Source of the DNA: Chloroflexota bacterium
Lineage (GTDB): Bacteria > Chloroflexota > Dormibacteria > Dormibacterales > Dormibacteraceae
Assembly: GCA_005880945.1 (NCBI GenBank)
Contig: VBIU01000010.1
Location: forward strand, 1-64,000
Reading direction: 5' to 3'
Length of the DNA: 64,000 bases
Shown: in pieces, positions 54,143 to 62,018 of the stretch
How the letters are laid out: every line of letters begins with the position of its first letter
Position numbering within the stretch: the first letter of the stretch is position 1
The notes under the pieces: model-generated
The model's input: the letters and a program-made list of their open reading frames with translations, nothing else
Told to the model about the DNA's origin: nothing
Database searches by the model: none
Program-made: the position numbers and the translations under genes

Positions 54143-54873
54143 ACGGCGCCGGTGACGTACGAGGCCTCGTCCGATGCCAGAAAGCACATGACGTTGGCCA
54201 CCTCTTCGGCCGTCCCCTGCCGGCCGAGCGGGATGGTGGCGACGATCCGCTCATGCCCTTCCGGGCGCTGGACGTAATCGTTCATCGGCGTATCCGTATA
54301 GCCGGGTATCACGCCGTTGACGCGGATGCCCTCCTTCGAGTAGTCGTTGGCCAGCACACGGATCAGTCCGTAGACGCCGGCCTTGCTCGAGCTGTACGCG
54401 TCGAGCCCCGGCGCCAGGCCGAAGAGGCCGGTGGGCGACGCTGTGCAGACGACAGCACCACCGCCGGACTCCAGCAACGCGCGGATGCCGTGTTTGCAGG
54501 TGATGAAGATCCCGGTCAGGTTGATGTCGACCACCTTCCGCCACACCTCGACGTCGAGCCGGTCGGCTCGGTTGTCCTGGTTGGCCCACAGGACACCGGC
54601 GTTTGCGACCACCACGTCAAGGCCGCCCCAGTGGCGAGAAGCCGAGCCGATCGCCTCCGTCACCTGGGCTTCGTCCGTCACGTCGGCGCGGAGGACCAGG
54701 GCTTCGCCACCCTGGTCCTCTATGGATTTCGCCACCTGTTTCGCAGCCGCTTCGTTCAGGTCGATGAGGCCGACCTTGGCGCCTTCCTGGGCAAACTTCA
54801 GGGCGGCTGCGCGACCGATCCCCATCCCGGCGCCGGTCACGATCGCGCGTTTGCCTTCGATACGGCCGCTCAT
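54109..54873 (-). CDS. Short-chain dehydrogenase/reductase
   Basis: 254 aa. Classical SDR: KRAIVTGAGMGIGRAAALKFAQEGAKVGLIDLNEA, VVVANAGVLWANQDNRADRLDVEVWRKVVDINLTGIFITCKHG, VVCTASPTGLFGLAPGLDAYSSSKAGVYGL (Tyr-Lys) and GVIPGYTDTPMND. The LIDL motif predicts NAD(H). It is separated by 2 bp from the APC permease gene and overlaps the DhaK start. A role in oxidising a C4 polyol or hydroxyacid is inferred from context. Confidence 0.9.
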   Translation of the reverse strand: MSGRIEGKRAIVTGAGMGIGRAAALKFAQEGAKVGLIDLNEAAAKQVAKSIEDQGGEALVLRADVTDEAQVTEAIGSASRHWGGLDVVVANAGVLWANQDNRADRLDVEVWRKVVDINLTGIFITCKHGIRALLESGGGAVVCTASPTGLFGLAPGLDAYSSSKAGVYGLIRVLANDYSKEGIRVNGVIPGYTDTPMNDYVQRPEGHERIVATIPLGRQGTAEEVANVMCFLASDEASYVTGAVWAADGGMTAI

Positions 54874-54875
54874 AC

Positions 54876-56348
54876 CTAAGCCTTTGCCGCCGCCAGCTCT
54901 TCGTCGCTCTCGCCGAGCGCCGCCCCGGCGTTCCGAATCCAGTCCTCACGCTTCTGCGAGTAGTAGTAGAAGAGCACGCCAATCCCCACGAGCAGCCATA
55001 CGCCGTCGACGAGAGGAGCGTAGCTGTAGGGAGCCGCGGGGCAGATCGTCGAGCAGAACGGCTGAAACGAGATGGCGATCGCGTAAATGAGCACCAACGA
55101 CGAGAAGACTGGGAAGACCACGTGCAGGAGGACGTTGAACTCGCTCCGGCGCTCCTTGTAGTAATAGAAGATCACCGCCACGTTAGCGATGACATAGACG
55201 AACGCCACGCCCAGCACGAGGATCAAGCCGTCGATGAAGAAGAACGCTACGTCGGAATGCCACACCAGGCCTCCGATGAGCCCGCTTCCAAGCGCCAAGC
55301 ACATCTGGGCCAGGATCGCGTTGACCGGCGTCTTGTATCTGGAGACCTTGGCGAACCAGCGCGGGAAGGAACCGCTGCGGCCCATTCCGTACCACATGCG
55401 GGTCCCCACGTTCGCCGTCGCGAGGCACACGGCGAACACCGAAGAGGCGAAGGCAACGAGGATGAACCACCACACCGGTCCCCAGTCCTTGTGCGCGAGG
55501 GCGAGACCTGGGAGGTCGGAGGACTTCACGATCCCATCGATGTTGTTCACGCCAAAGCCGGTGATGATGCCCCAAAACGTGAATACGAGGAAGGCGCCAA
55601 GGATGATGATCGAGAGCATCACCGATCGCGGGGTGTTGCGCTTGGGGTCCTTGGTCTCCTCGGCGAGTGGCGCTGCGGCCTCCCACCCCGTGAGGCCCTG
55701 GACTCCCAGCACGATTGCGAGCGCAAAGCCTGACAGGGCTGGGATGTTCCCGGGGTTGAGGACTGCAAAAGAGAATCCACCCGGGCCCGGGTTGAAGAAG
55801 CCGGTGAGGGCGAGGGCGAGCACGATCAGCATCTCGAGGCCGCCCGTGATGACCAGGACTCTGGCCGAGAGCTCAATACCTCGGTACTGAAGGAAGGCGG
55901 TGATGGGCGCCCCGACGACGATGAAGACCCACCAGAGCCAGGGCAGGTCGATGTTGTAGTTGGCCTTCAGCTCGCCGGCGAGGATGAAGCCGAAGAACCC
56001 GTAGATGGCGCCGCCGGACAGCGGTGAGTAAAGGATGTACATCCAGGACGTGATGAACCCAAAGCGAGGTCCAAGGGCGCGGCTCACGTAGGTGTAATAG
56101 CCACCCGCCGACGGGAGGTGCTTCGAGAACTGAACCAGCGTATTGCCGAGCATGAGGACGATGACCACCGCGATGATGTAGGCCAGGGGCGCGGTGACCC
56201 CGGCCAGCGACACGATGAACTGTGTGAAGAACAGCGCCGCTATGGCGGGCGCGATGTGGGTGATCGCCTGCATGGTCGCGCCGAGAAGTCCGAGGGAATC
56301 TCTCTTGAGGCCTGTATCCAACGCCGAGCCGGAACGCATCTCTGACAC
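54876..56348 (-). CDS. APC-superfamily amino-acid/polyamine permease
   Basis: 490 aa with about twelve hydrophobic segments. The APC pattern opens with LLGATMQAITHIAPAIAALFFTQFIVSLAGVTAPLAY and LPSAGGYYTYVSRALGPRFGFITSWMYILYSPLSGGAIYGFFGFIL. Later AAPLAEETKDPKRNTPRSVMLSI is the cytoplasmic loop typical of amino-acid permeases, and NVGTRMWYGMGRSGSFPRWFAKVSRYKTPVNAIL follows. It probably brings in the substrate of the island, an amino acid or related compound. The APC superfamily does not carry sugars, which argues that the operon substrate has an amine or carboxylate. Confidence 0.9.
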   Translation of the reverse strand: MSEMRSGSALDTGLKRDSLGLLGATMQAITHIAPAIAALFFTQFIVSLAGVTAPLAYIIAVVIVLMLGNTLVQFSKHLPSAGGYYTYVSRALGPRFGFITSWMYILYSPLSGGAIYGFFGFILAGELKANYNIDLPWLWWVFIVVGAPITAFLQYRGIELSARVLVITGGLEMLIVLALALTGFFNPGPGGFSFAVLNPGNIPALSGFALAIVLGVQGLTGWEAAAPLAEETKDPKRNTPRSVMLSIIILGAFLVFTFWGIITGFGVNNIDGIVKSSDLPGLALAHKDWGPVWWFILVAFASSVFAVCLATANVGTRMWYGMGRSGSFPRWFAKVSRYKTPVNAILAQMCLALGSGLIGGLVWHSDVAFFFIDGLILVLGVAFVYVIANVAVIFYYYKERRSEFNVLLHVVFPVFSSLVLIYAIAISFQPFCSTICPAAPYSYAPLVDGVWLLVGIGVLFYYYSQKREDWIRNAGAALGESDEELAAAKA

Positions 56349-56390
56349 CGCTTTCCTCCCCTTACGAACTCTTGCCTACGAACGTGCTTC

Positions 56391-57542
56391 TTACGATCTC
56401 TTGCCGCGAGCGCTGATCCGCCAGACCTTCTCCACCTTCCCACCGCGGACGCCGATCAGCTCGTCCGAGAGGTTCACGCACGTGCAGACGTGGAACGGAT
56501 AAAACGCAACCTTCTCCCCCACCTGGAGGTTCTCGCCTGCACCGACTCGCACCATCCCGTGCTCTTCCGAGATGCGCTCGAGCAGCACGTCTCGACCGAC
56601 CGCGCGGGCGAGCTCCGGTCCGCTCTTGGCCGAGTTGGCGCCCACCACGCCTCGATCGCCGCTGAACGTCTTCGATCCGCCGTCCACCGTCGCTCGATCC
56701 GGGGCCTGGTGGCTGACGACGGTCGTGAGGATCGTGAGGGCCAGGTTGTCCTCGGTGGTGGTGCCGTAGCCGACCTGCATCGAGTCGAAGAACACGTACG
56801 TGCCAGCCCTCACCTCGGTGATGCCGGGAACCTGGGCGACGTATCGCCCGGTGAGCGTGCCCCCAGCCGTGACCTGTTTGATCGGGACGCCTCGCGCGCG
56901 GAGCTTCTCGGCGAGCTCGACCATGAGCCGACCTTCTTCCAGGCCCGCTTCCTCCGTCGTCATGCTGGCCGCGCCGTCGAAGAAGACGCCGCGATGCGTG
57001 GTGATGCCCTCGAGCTCGATGCCCGGCAGCGATTTGATCAATCGCGCAAACGTTTCGATGCCGTCGACATCCGTGTAGGCGAAACCACAGCGATGAAACC
57101 CGCTGTCGACCTCGATCTGGACCCCGATCTGCACGCGGCCCTCCGAGGCCACCTGGCTGATGCCCTTGACGGCGGCGGGGCTGTCGACGTTGACCGTCAT
57201 CTTCGCTTCGCGAGCCAATCGCGCAAGACGCTCCCACTTGGCGCGTCCGACCACCGGGTACGCGATGACCACATCGCGACATCCCGCCGCGACAAACGGC
57301 TCGGCTTCGGTGACCTTCGCGCAAGCGATGCCGACCGCCCCCAGCTTTTCCTGCTGGAGGGCGATCTCGGGGACCTTGTGGGTCTTGATGTGCGGGCGCA
57401 GCCTGGTCTTGTACCGATCGATGTCGGCCTGCCAGTCCCGCAGGTTGCGCTCCATGCGGTCGAGGTCGACCACCAGGCATGGCGTGTCGAGGGCACCGAC
57501 GGGAGTTCCGACCTCGATCCGAGAGGGCTCCAGTTCGAGCAT
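56391..57542 (-). CDS. D-threonine aldolase / D-serine dehydratase-like PLP enzyme (DSD1 family)
   Basis: 383 aa. The alanine-racemase-type barrel carries the PLP lysine in RPHIKTHKVPEIALQ (near residue 54) and VGIACAKVTEAEPFVAAG. The C-terminal beta domain has the metal-binding FYPFHVCTCVNLSDEL, in which His and Cys match the Zn site of DSD1-type D-serine dehydratases and D-threonine aldolases. These enzymes cleave or dehydrate beta-hydroxy-D-amino acids. First gene of the minus-strand operon, divergent from a Zn-dehydrogenase. A second member begins at 63841. Substrate undetermined. Confidence 0.88.
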   Translation of the reverse strand: MLELEPSRIEVGTPVGALDTPCLVVDLDRMERNLRDWQADIDRYKTRLRPHIKTHKVPEIALQQEKLGAVGIACAKVTEAEPFVAAGCRDVVIAYPVVGRAKWERLARLAREAKMTVNVDSPAAVKGISQVASEGRVQIGVQIEVDSGFHRCGFAYTDVDGIETFARLIKSLPGIELEGITTHRGVFFDGAASMTTEEAGLEEGRLMVELAEKLRARGVPIKQVTAGGTLTGRYVAQVPGITEVRAGTYVFFDSMQVGYGTTTEDNLALTILTTVVSHQAPDRATVDGGSKTFSGDRGVVGANSAKSGPELARAVGRDVLLERISEEHGMVRVGAGENLQVGEKVAFYPFHVCTCVNLSDELIGVRGGKVEKVWRISARGKRS

Positions 57543-57628
57543 CCTGGTCTCCTACCCCAATCTGAGCGCCGTCGTGAACCGACCCAACACTATCGGACGG
57601 ATTTCGAGTGCAGGCTCGCCCGCGCGAA

Positions 57629-57638
57629 CTGCATGCAG
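57629..57638. promoter_or_regulatory. Perfect 10-bp palindrome CTGCATGCAG, candidate GntR operator
   Basis: CTGCATGCAG is a perfect palindrome 87 bp upstream of the DSD1-like start. Related near-palindromes CTGCATACAG occur at 57726-57735 and 59818-59827, and a weaker CTGGATACAA at 59884-59893. See the finding on the shared motif. Confidence 0.5.
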
Positions 57639-57708
57639 GTTGGATGCTACAGCGCCGGAGTCTGGCAGGCAAGCGTGCGTTAGCAGGTTCCGCGCCCGCC
57701 GCGGCTCC

Positions 57709-57736
57709 TTGACAAATCCGACGGGCTGCATACAGT
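57709..57736 (+). promoter_or_regulatory. Promoter of the Zn-dehydrogenase with overlapping operator
   Basis: TTGACA (57709-57714), a 16-bp spacer and TACAGT (57731-57736) end nine bases before ATG 57746. CTGCATACAG (57726-57735) overlaps the -10 box, so binding there would block initiation. Confidence 0.65.
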
Positions 57737-57745
57737 CCAAGAGCG

Positions 57746-58786
57746 ATGCTCGCCGCCCGCCTGTACAACAACCACGACCTGCGCGTGGAGCAGATCCCCG
57801 ACCCACCGGCGCTGAAACCTCGCGAAGTCCGGGTGCGGCCGGTGTGGTGCGGCATCTGCGGTACCGACCTCCATGAGTACGCGCACGGACCTCTTTACGT
57901 GCCCAAGGAGAACCTGCCGCAGATTCTCGGCCACGAGTTCTCGGCAGAGGTGGTCGAGCTGGGCAGCGAGGTGACCGACCTGAAGGTTGGTGATCGCTGC
58001 GCGGTCCTTCCGCATGTGTTCTGCGGTACCTGTTACTTCTGCGTTCGTGGCCGCCAGGGCCTGTGCCGCCAGCTGAAGCTGGACGGAGTCAGCTGGCCCT
58101 GGGGCGGCCTCGCCGAATTCGCAATCGTCCCCGCGTATCAGTGCATTCCGCTGCCGGACAACGTCACATTCGAGCAGGGGGCCATCCTCGAGCCTGTGGC
58201 CAGCGTGGTCCACGCCGTGGAGCGCAGCATGCGCAGCGGAGACAGCGTGCTGATCACGGGAGCCGGTCCGATCGGCCAGCTGGCGGTTCTCGTCTGCTCT
58301 GCGGCGGGCGCCGCCGAGATCTTCGTCGCCGAGCCCAACCGGGTCCGGCGCGAGCAGGCCGAGAAGCTGGGCGTGACCGCCGCCTTCGATCCGACAAAGG
58401 CCAATGTGGCGGAAGCTGTCGTGGAACGAACCCGAGGCCTTGGTGTCGACTGCTCGATCGAGTGCTCAGGCAGCCAGCCCGGGCTCGACACTTGCGTGGC
58501 GGCGACCAGGCCCGCCGGCACCGTGGCCCAGATCGCGATCCACGTGGGGCCGCGGACCGTGGTGCCGGAAGCGTGGACGTGGAAGGACCTCACGATCGCC
58601 GGGATCTGGTCGTTCAAGTTCTACGACACGCCACGGATCCTGCGGCAGATCGCATCCGGCCGGTTGCCGGTGGAGCGGATCATCACCAGCAAGATCCGAG
58701 TCTCAAACCTGGTGTCTCAAGGCATCGACCGGCTCGCCGACCCGGCCGGGGATCAGATCAAGATCCTGGTCGCGCCGCAGGGGTAG
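57746..58786 (+). CDS. Zinc-dependent alcohol/polyol dehydrogenase (butanediol/sorbitol type)
   Basis: 346 aa. MDR family: WCGICGTDLHEYAHGP and QILGHEFSAEV (catalytic Zn), VFCGTCYFCVRGRQGLC (four structural-Zn Cys), VSWPWGGLAEFA, EPVASVVHAVE and VLITGAGPIGQLAVLVCSAAGAAEIFVAEPNRV. The arrangement resembles (R,R)-butanediol and threonine/sorbitol dehydrogenases. It has its own promoter and no downstream partner on its strand until the RidA operon. Its likely substrate is a diol or hydroxy intermediate of the island. Confidence 0.9.
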   Translation: MLAARLYNNHDLRVEQIPDPPALKPREVRVRPVWCGICGTDLHEYAHGPLYVPKENLPQILGHEFSAEVVELGSEVTDLKVGDRCAVLPHVFCGTCYFCVRGRQGLCRQLKLDGVSWPWGGLAEFAIVPAYQCIPLPDNVTFEQGAILEPVASVVHAVERSMRSGDSVLITGAGPIGQLAVLVCSAAGAAEIFVAEPNRVRREQAEKLGVTAAFDPTKANVAEAVVERTRGLGVDCSIECSGSQPGLDTCVAATRPAGTVAQIAIHVGPRTVVPEAWTWKDLTIAGIWSFKFYDTPRILRQIASGRLPVERIITSKIRVSNLVSQGIDRLADPAGDQIKILVAPQG

Positions 58787-58797
58787 CCAGAGGACGA

Positions 58798-59748
58798 TCA
58801 GAAGATCGCGATCGGGTTCCAGGGCGATCCCGTTCCCCCGGGCAGCAGCAGGGGCAGGCCCACCACCATGAACTCGTAGCGCCCTTCCTCCTCACAAGCG
58901 CGGACGAGGTCCTCGAACTGCAGGCTGTCCGAGGCGAGCATGCCCATGGCCACGATCTGTAACGGATGGATGGGGTAGGCGACGCCCTCGACCAGGCTGG
59001 GCACCGCCTCTCCGTCACCATCGGGCAGGAAGGCCGCGATCTTCCGCTCGTGCATCCACGGGATCGCATCGACATGCAGACCCGCCTTGCCCTCCCCTTT
59101 CGGCGGAGGACTTGCGCTCCAGGGTCCGAGCTCGAGCCGGCGGCGGTGGTGGCCGGTGCGGAACACCATGATGTCGCCTTCGCCGAGGCGCACCTTCTGG
59201 GCCTTCTCGCAAGCTTCTAGCTCGGCCCGTGTGACGGCGTCGCCCGGCTCCAGCCACTTCACATCGCGCAGGCGGGGAATGTCCAGCAGGACCCCCTTGC
59301 CTACAACGCCCTCCCGATAAGCGGTGACGTCCTGGGTGGTGGCGCCCATCGAGGTCACCACCTCTTCGGCGGGCTTGCCGTTGTATGTGAGGCCCCTATA
59401 TGAGATGTGACACAAGGCGTCCACATGGGTGTGGCAGTCGCCGTGAAACGCCATGCCCATGAAGTCGAGGGCGAAGCGCACTCCACTCGAGCCGATGTCC
59501 ACGTCATGGCCTTGCGTGATGAAATGGATGGCCTGGTGCGGGTTGTCCGGCCCGGCCTCCTTGTTGATCGGCAGTCCGAGGGAAACCCGGCGGCCCGTTT
59601 TCACGAGACCGGCCGCATCGCGCACTGTCTCGGGTGTGATGTAGTTGAGCGTCCCCACCTGGTCGTCTGGTCCCCACCGGCCCCAGTTCTTGACCGACTC
59701 GAAGATCTGGTTGAACTCCTGGAGGCTCACCTTGCGGCCTGTGGTCAC
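58798..59748 (-). CDS. Cyclase family protein (kynurenine formamidase-like)
   Basis: 316 aa. The cyclase fold (PF04199) is marked by the metal-binding motif FHGDCHTHVDALCHISY (HxGTHxDxPxH variant, HGDCHTHVDALCH), GWGPDDQVGTLNYIT and a C-terminal QIVAMGMLASDSLQFEDLVRACEEEGRYEFMVVGLPLLLPGGTGSPWNPIAIF. Members hydrolyse N-formylkynurenine, isatin or cyclic lactams/lactones, and many remain unassigned. The HGD-C-H variation is kept in many members. Divergent from the RidA operon and upstream of a putative operator. A lactone or imide ring-opening step is inferred. Confidence 0.88.
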   Translation of the reverse strand: MTTGRKVSLQEFNQIFESVKNWGRWGPDDQVGTLNYITPETVRDAAGLVKTGRRVSLGLPINKEAGPDNPHQAIHFITQGHDVDIGSSGVRFALDFMGMAFHGDCHTHVDALCHISYRGLTYNGKPAEEVVTSMGATTQDVTAYREGVVGKGVLLDIPRLRDVKWLEPGDAVTRAELEACEKAQKVRLGEGDIMVFRTGHHRRRLELGPWSASPPPKGEGKAGLHVDAIPWMHERKIAAFLPDGDGEAVPSLVEGVAYPIHPLQIVAMGMLASDSLQFEDLVRACEEEGRYEFMVVGLPLLLPGGTGSPWNPIAIF

Positions 59749-59798
59749 GGGCTCCTCTCCTCAAGCATCACGTGTCAGCGGCGCAACGGTCCCAAATA

Positions 59799-59828
59799 TT
59801 GACATAGGACTGGGAACCTGCATACAGT
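59799..59828 (+). promoter_or_regulatory. Promoter of RidA operon with CTGCATACAG operator
   Basis: TTGACA (59799-59804), an 18-bp spacer and TACAGT (59823-59828) form a strong promoter about 110 nt upstream of ATG 59939. CTGCATACAG (59818-59827) covers the -10 box as in the Zn-dehydrogenase promoter. A weaker site follows at 59884-59893. Confidence 0.6.
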
Positions 59829-59938
59829 TTTTCCAGCTCGCCGATTCCGCGCGGGGCGGCCGGTCGATTGAGTAGGGCCGCAACTGGATACAAGCTGGAC
59901 GGCGACACCTCGGCGGCGCTTGATTGGGGGTAGGGCCG

Positions 59939-60325
59939 ATGTCGAAACGAGTTCTGCGCGCCGAAGGAGCTGCCCGTCCGCTGGGTGCTTATTCGCAGGG
60001 ATGGCGGGCCGGAGACTTTGTCTTCGTCACGGGAACCGGGCCGATCGGACCTGACGGCAAGGTGGCGGGGGAGTCCATCGAGGAGCAGACCGAGAAGACG
60101 ATCGACAACATCGAGATGATTCTGAAAGCGGGTGGCGCGACCCTTTCCGACGTGGTCAAGGTCAGCGTTCACCTCATCGACACCAACCTTTTCCAGCGCT
60201 ACAACGATGTCTACAAGCGCCGCTTCAAAGAGCCGTACCCCGCCCGCACGACCGTCGGCAGCGACCTCCACCAGGTGCCCGGGATGCTCATCGAAATCGA
60301 CTGCATCGCTTACGTCGGCGAGTGA
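59939..60325 (+). CDS. ridA: RidA/YjgF-family imine deaminase
   Basis: 128 aa from ATG 59939 with GGGGGTAGGG just upstream. The RidA fold: GAYSQGWRAGDFVFVTGTGPIGPDGKVAGESIEEQTEKTIDNIEMILKAGGATLSDVVKVSVHLIDTNLFQRYNDVYKRRFKEPYPARTTVGSDLHQVPGMLIEIDCIAY, with the catalytic Arg in YPARTTV and the late Glu in IEIDCIA. RidA hydrolyses reactive enamine/imine intermediates released by PLP dehydratases, so its neighbours of the DSD1 family make functional sense. The stop overlaps the next start (GTGA). Confidence 0.92.
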   Translation: MSKRVLRAEGAARPLGAYSQGWRAGDFVFVTGTGPIGPDGKVAGESIEEQTEKTIDNIEMILKAGGATLSDVVKVSVHLIDTNLFQRYNDVYKRRFKEPYPARTTVGSDLHQVPGMLIEIDCIAYVGE

Positions 60326-61140
60326 GCACCAACGAACCGGGCGGGCGTCTTCGGGGCAAGGTCGCCCTGGTCACGGGCGGAGGCTCAGGGATAGGCGCAG
60401 CCGTCGCCACCCGCTTTGGCGCCGAGGGTGCATCGGTCGTCGTCGGCGACATCTCTGAGGAAGGGGCGCGGAGAATCGCAGACGAGATCACCGCGCGGGG
60501 AGGCCACGCCGTCGGTCGCCGCGTCGACGTGACTCTGCCTGGCGATCTCGACCGCATGGTGGCCGAGGCCAAGAGACGGTTCGGCCCGGTGAACGTGCTG
60601 GTGACCTGCGCCGGAGTGTTGGAGTTTGGCTCTGTTGTCGAGACCGACCTGGAGAAGTGGAACCGCGTGATCGGGATAAATCTCACCGGCACATTCCTGG
60701 CCGCCCGGGCCGCGATCCCCGCCATGAAAGAGGCAGGGGGCGGAGCCATCGTCACGTTCTCGTCGTCGACCGGGGCCCACGACGCCGCGCCGGGCACCGC
60801 CGCATACGTGGCTTCGAAAGGCGGCGTCACGATGCTGACCAAATGCCTCGCCCTCGACCATGCGAAGGAGGGCATCAGGGCGAACGCCATCGCGCCCGGC
60901 CCGACCTTGACGCCCATGCTGCGATCGGTGATGACAGGCCCCGAGCTGAAAGCGTTCGGGGAGGCCATGCCCATCGGGCGACTCGCCGAGCCTGAGGAGC
61001 TCGCGTCTGCCGCATTGTTCCTGGTCTCGGAAGATGCCTCGTACGTCACCGGCGCCGTCTTCGCGGTCGATGGCGGTCAGACAGCCAAGGTCGGCATGAC
61101 GCTGGAGGATCTGGGAACCGTGTCGCGACACAGCGGCTGA
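60322..61140 (+). CDS. Short-chain dehydrogenase/reductase
   Basis: 272 aa from GTG 60322. Classical SDR: GKVALVTGGGSGIGAAVATRFG, VVVGDISEEG, VLVTCAGVLEFGSVVETDLEKWNRVIGINLTGTFLAARAAIPAM, VTFSSSTGAHDAAPGTAAYVASKGG (Tyr-Lys) and ANAIAPGPTLTPML. The GDIS motif predicts NAD(H). The start overlaps the RidA stop by four bases, and the next gene begins 5 bp after this one. In the island it would handle a hydroxy or keto intermediate; the substrate is unknown. Confidence 0.9.
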   Translation: MSTNEPGGRLRGKVALVTGGGSGIGAAVATRFGAEGASVVVGDISEEGARRIADEITARGGHAVGRRVDVTLPGDLDRMVAEAKRRFGPVNVLVTCAGVLEFGSVVETDLEKWNRVIGINLTGTFLAARAAIPAMKEAGGGAIVTFSSSTGAHDAAPGTAAYVASKGGVTMLTKCLALDHAKEGIRANAIAPGPTLTPMLRSVMTGPELKAFGEAMPIGRLAEPEELASAALFLVSEDASYVTGAVFAVDGGQTAKVGMTLEDLGTVSRHSG

Positions 61141-61145
61141 TACCG

Positions 61146-62018
61146 ATGGCGAGCCCACTCCGCGTGGCCATCATCGGGTCCGGGAACATCGGGTCGGACC
61201 TCATGTACAAGGTGCGGCGCAACACGCACCTGCAGCTGGTCGCGGTCGTCGGTGCCGACCCCACATCCGAGGGCCTCGAGAAAGCGCGAGGTTTCGGCTG
61301 CTGGACCACGAGCTCCGGCCTCGAGCACTACCTTCGCGAAGGCCCGGCCGCGGACCTTGCATTTGAGGCAACCTCCGCGACGGCGCACGCAGTCCATGCG
61401 CCGCTCCTGGCTCGGGCTGGAATCAGCTGCATCGACCTGACCCCTTCGGGGCTGGGACCGACGGTGGTGCCGGACGTCAACCTGCACGAGCATCTCGACG
61501 CGCCCGACGTGAACCTGGTCACCTGTGGCGCACAGGCGACCGTCCCCGTCATCAAGGCATTGGCGGACGTCCGGTCCGTGGAATATGCGGAGATCGTCTC
61601 GACGGTGGCATCTCGATCTGCTGGACCCGGAACGCGGCAGAACATCGACGAGTTCACCGTCGCGACGGCCCGCAGCCTCGAGCGCCTGGGCGGTGCGCGG
61701 AGAGGCAAGGCGATCATGCTCCTGAACCCCGCGGACCCGCCGATCATGATGCGCAACACCGTCTACGCAGAGGCGCCGGGCATCGGCCCTGAGGATGCGA
61801 TCGCGGCGGTCGAGGCCGTGGTAGCGCGAATCGCCAGCTACGTGCCGGGCTATCGACTGTCGACCGGGACCGTGGCCACGGCGGAGGGGATGATCACCGT
61901 CTTCATCGAGGTGGAAGGCGCAGGCGACCATCTGCCGCGTTATGCCGGAAACCTCGACATCATGACCGCGGCCGCCGTGCGCGTGGCGGAAGTCCACGCG
62001 GCGAAGGTCGCGCGGTGA
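61146..62018 (+). CDS. Acetaldehyde dehydrogenase (acylating), MhpF/DmpF type
   Basis: 290 aa. The family pattern is SPLRVAIIGSGNIGSDLMYKVRR (NAD loop), VVGADPTSEGLEKARGFG, IDLTPSGLGPTVVPDVNLHEHLDAPDVNLVTCGAQATVPVIKAL, with the catalytic Cys in VTCGAQATVP, RQNIDEFTVATARSLERLGGARRGKAIMLLNPADPPIMMRNTVYAE. It converts acetaldehyde (or another short aldehyde) to acyl-CoA and channels product with the aldolase next door, whose start overlaps its stop by four bases. In the reference pathways this pair ends meta-cleavage of aromatics; no aromatic dioxygenase is present here. Confidence 0.93.
   Translation: MASPLRVAIIGSGNIGSDLMYKVRRNTHLQLVAVVGADPTSEGLEKARGFGCWTTSSGLEHYLREGPAADLAFEATSATAHAVHAPLLARAGISCIDLTPSGLGPTVVPDVNLHEHLDAPDVNLVTCGAQATVPVIKALADVRSVEYAEIVSTVASRSAGPGTRQNIDEFTVATARSLERLGGARRGKAIMLLNPADPPIMMRNTVYAEAPGIGPEDAIAAVEAVVARIASYVPGYRLSTGTVATAEGMITVFIEVEGAGDHLPRYAGNLDIMTAAAVRVAEVHAAKVAR

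Noticed and set aside
56490-57683. Plus-strand open frame over the DSD1-like gene (about 397 codons)
   Set aside because: It is the complement of a gene with PLP and metal motifs and gives a His/Asp-rich translation with no recognised domain.
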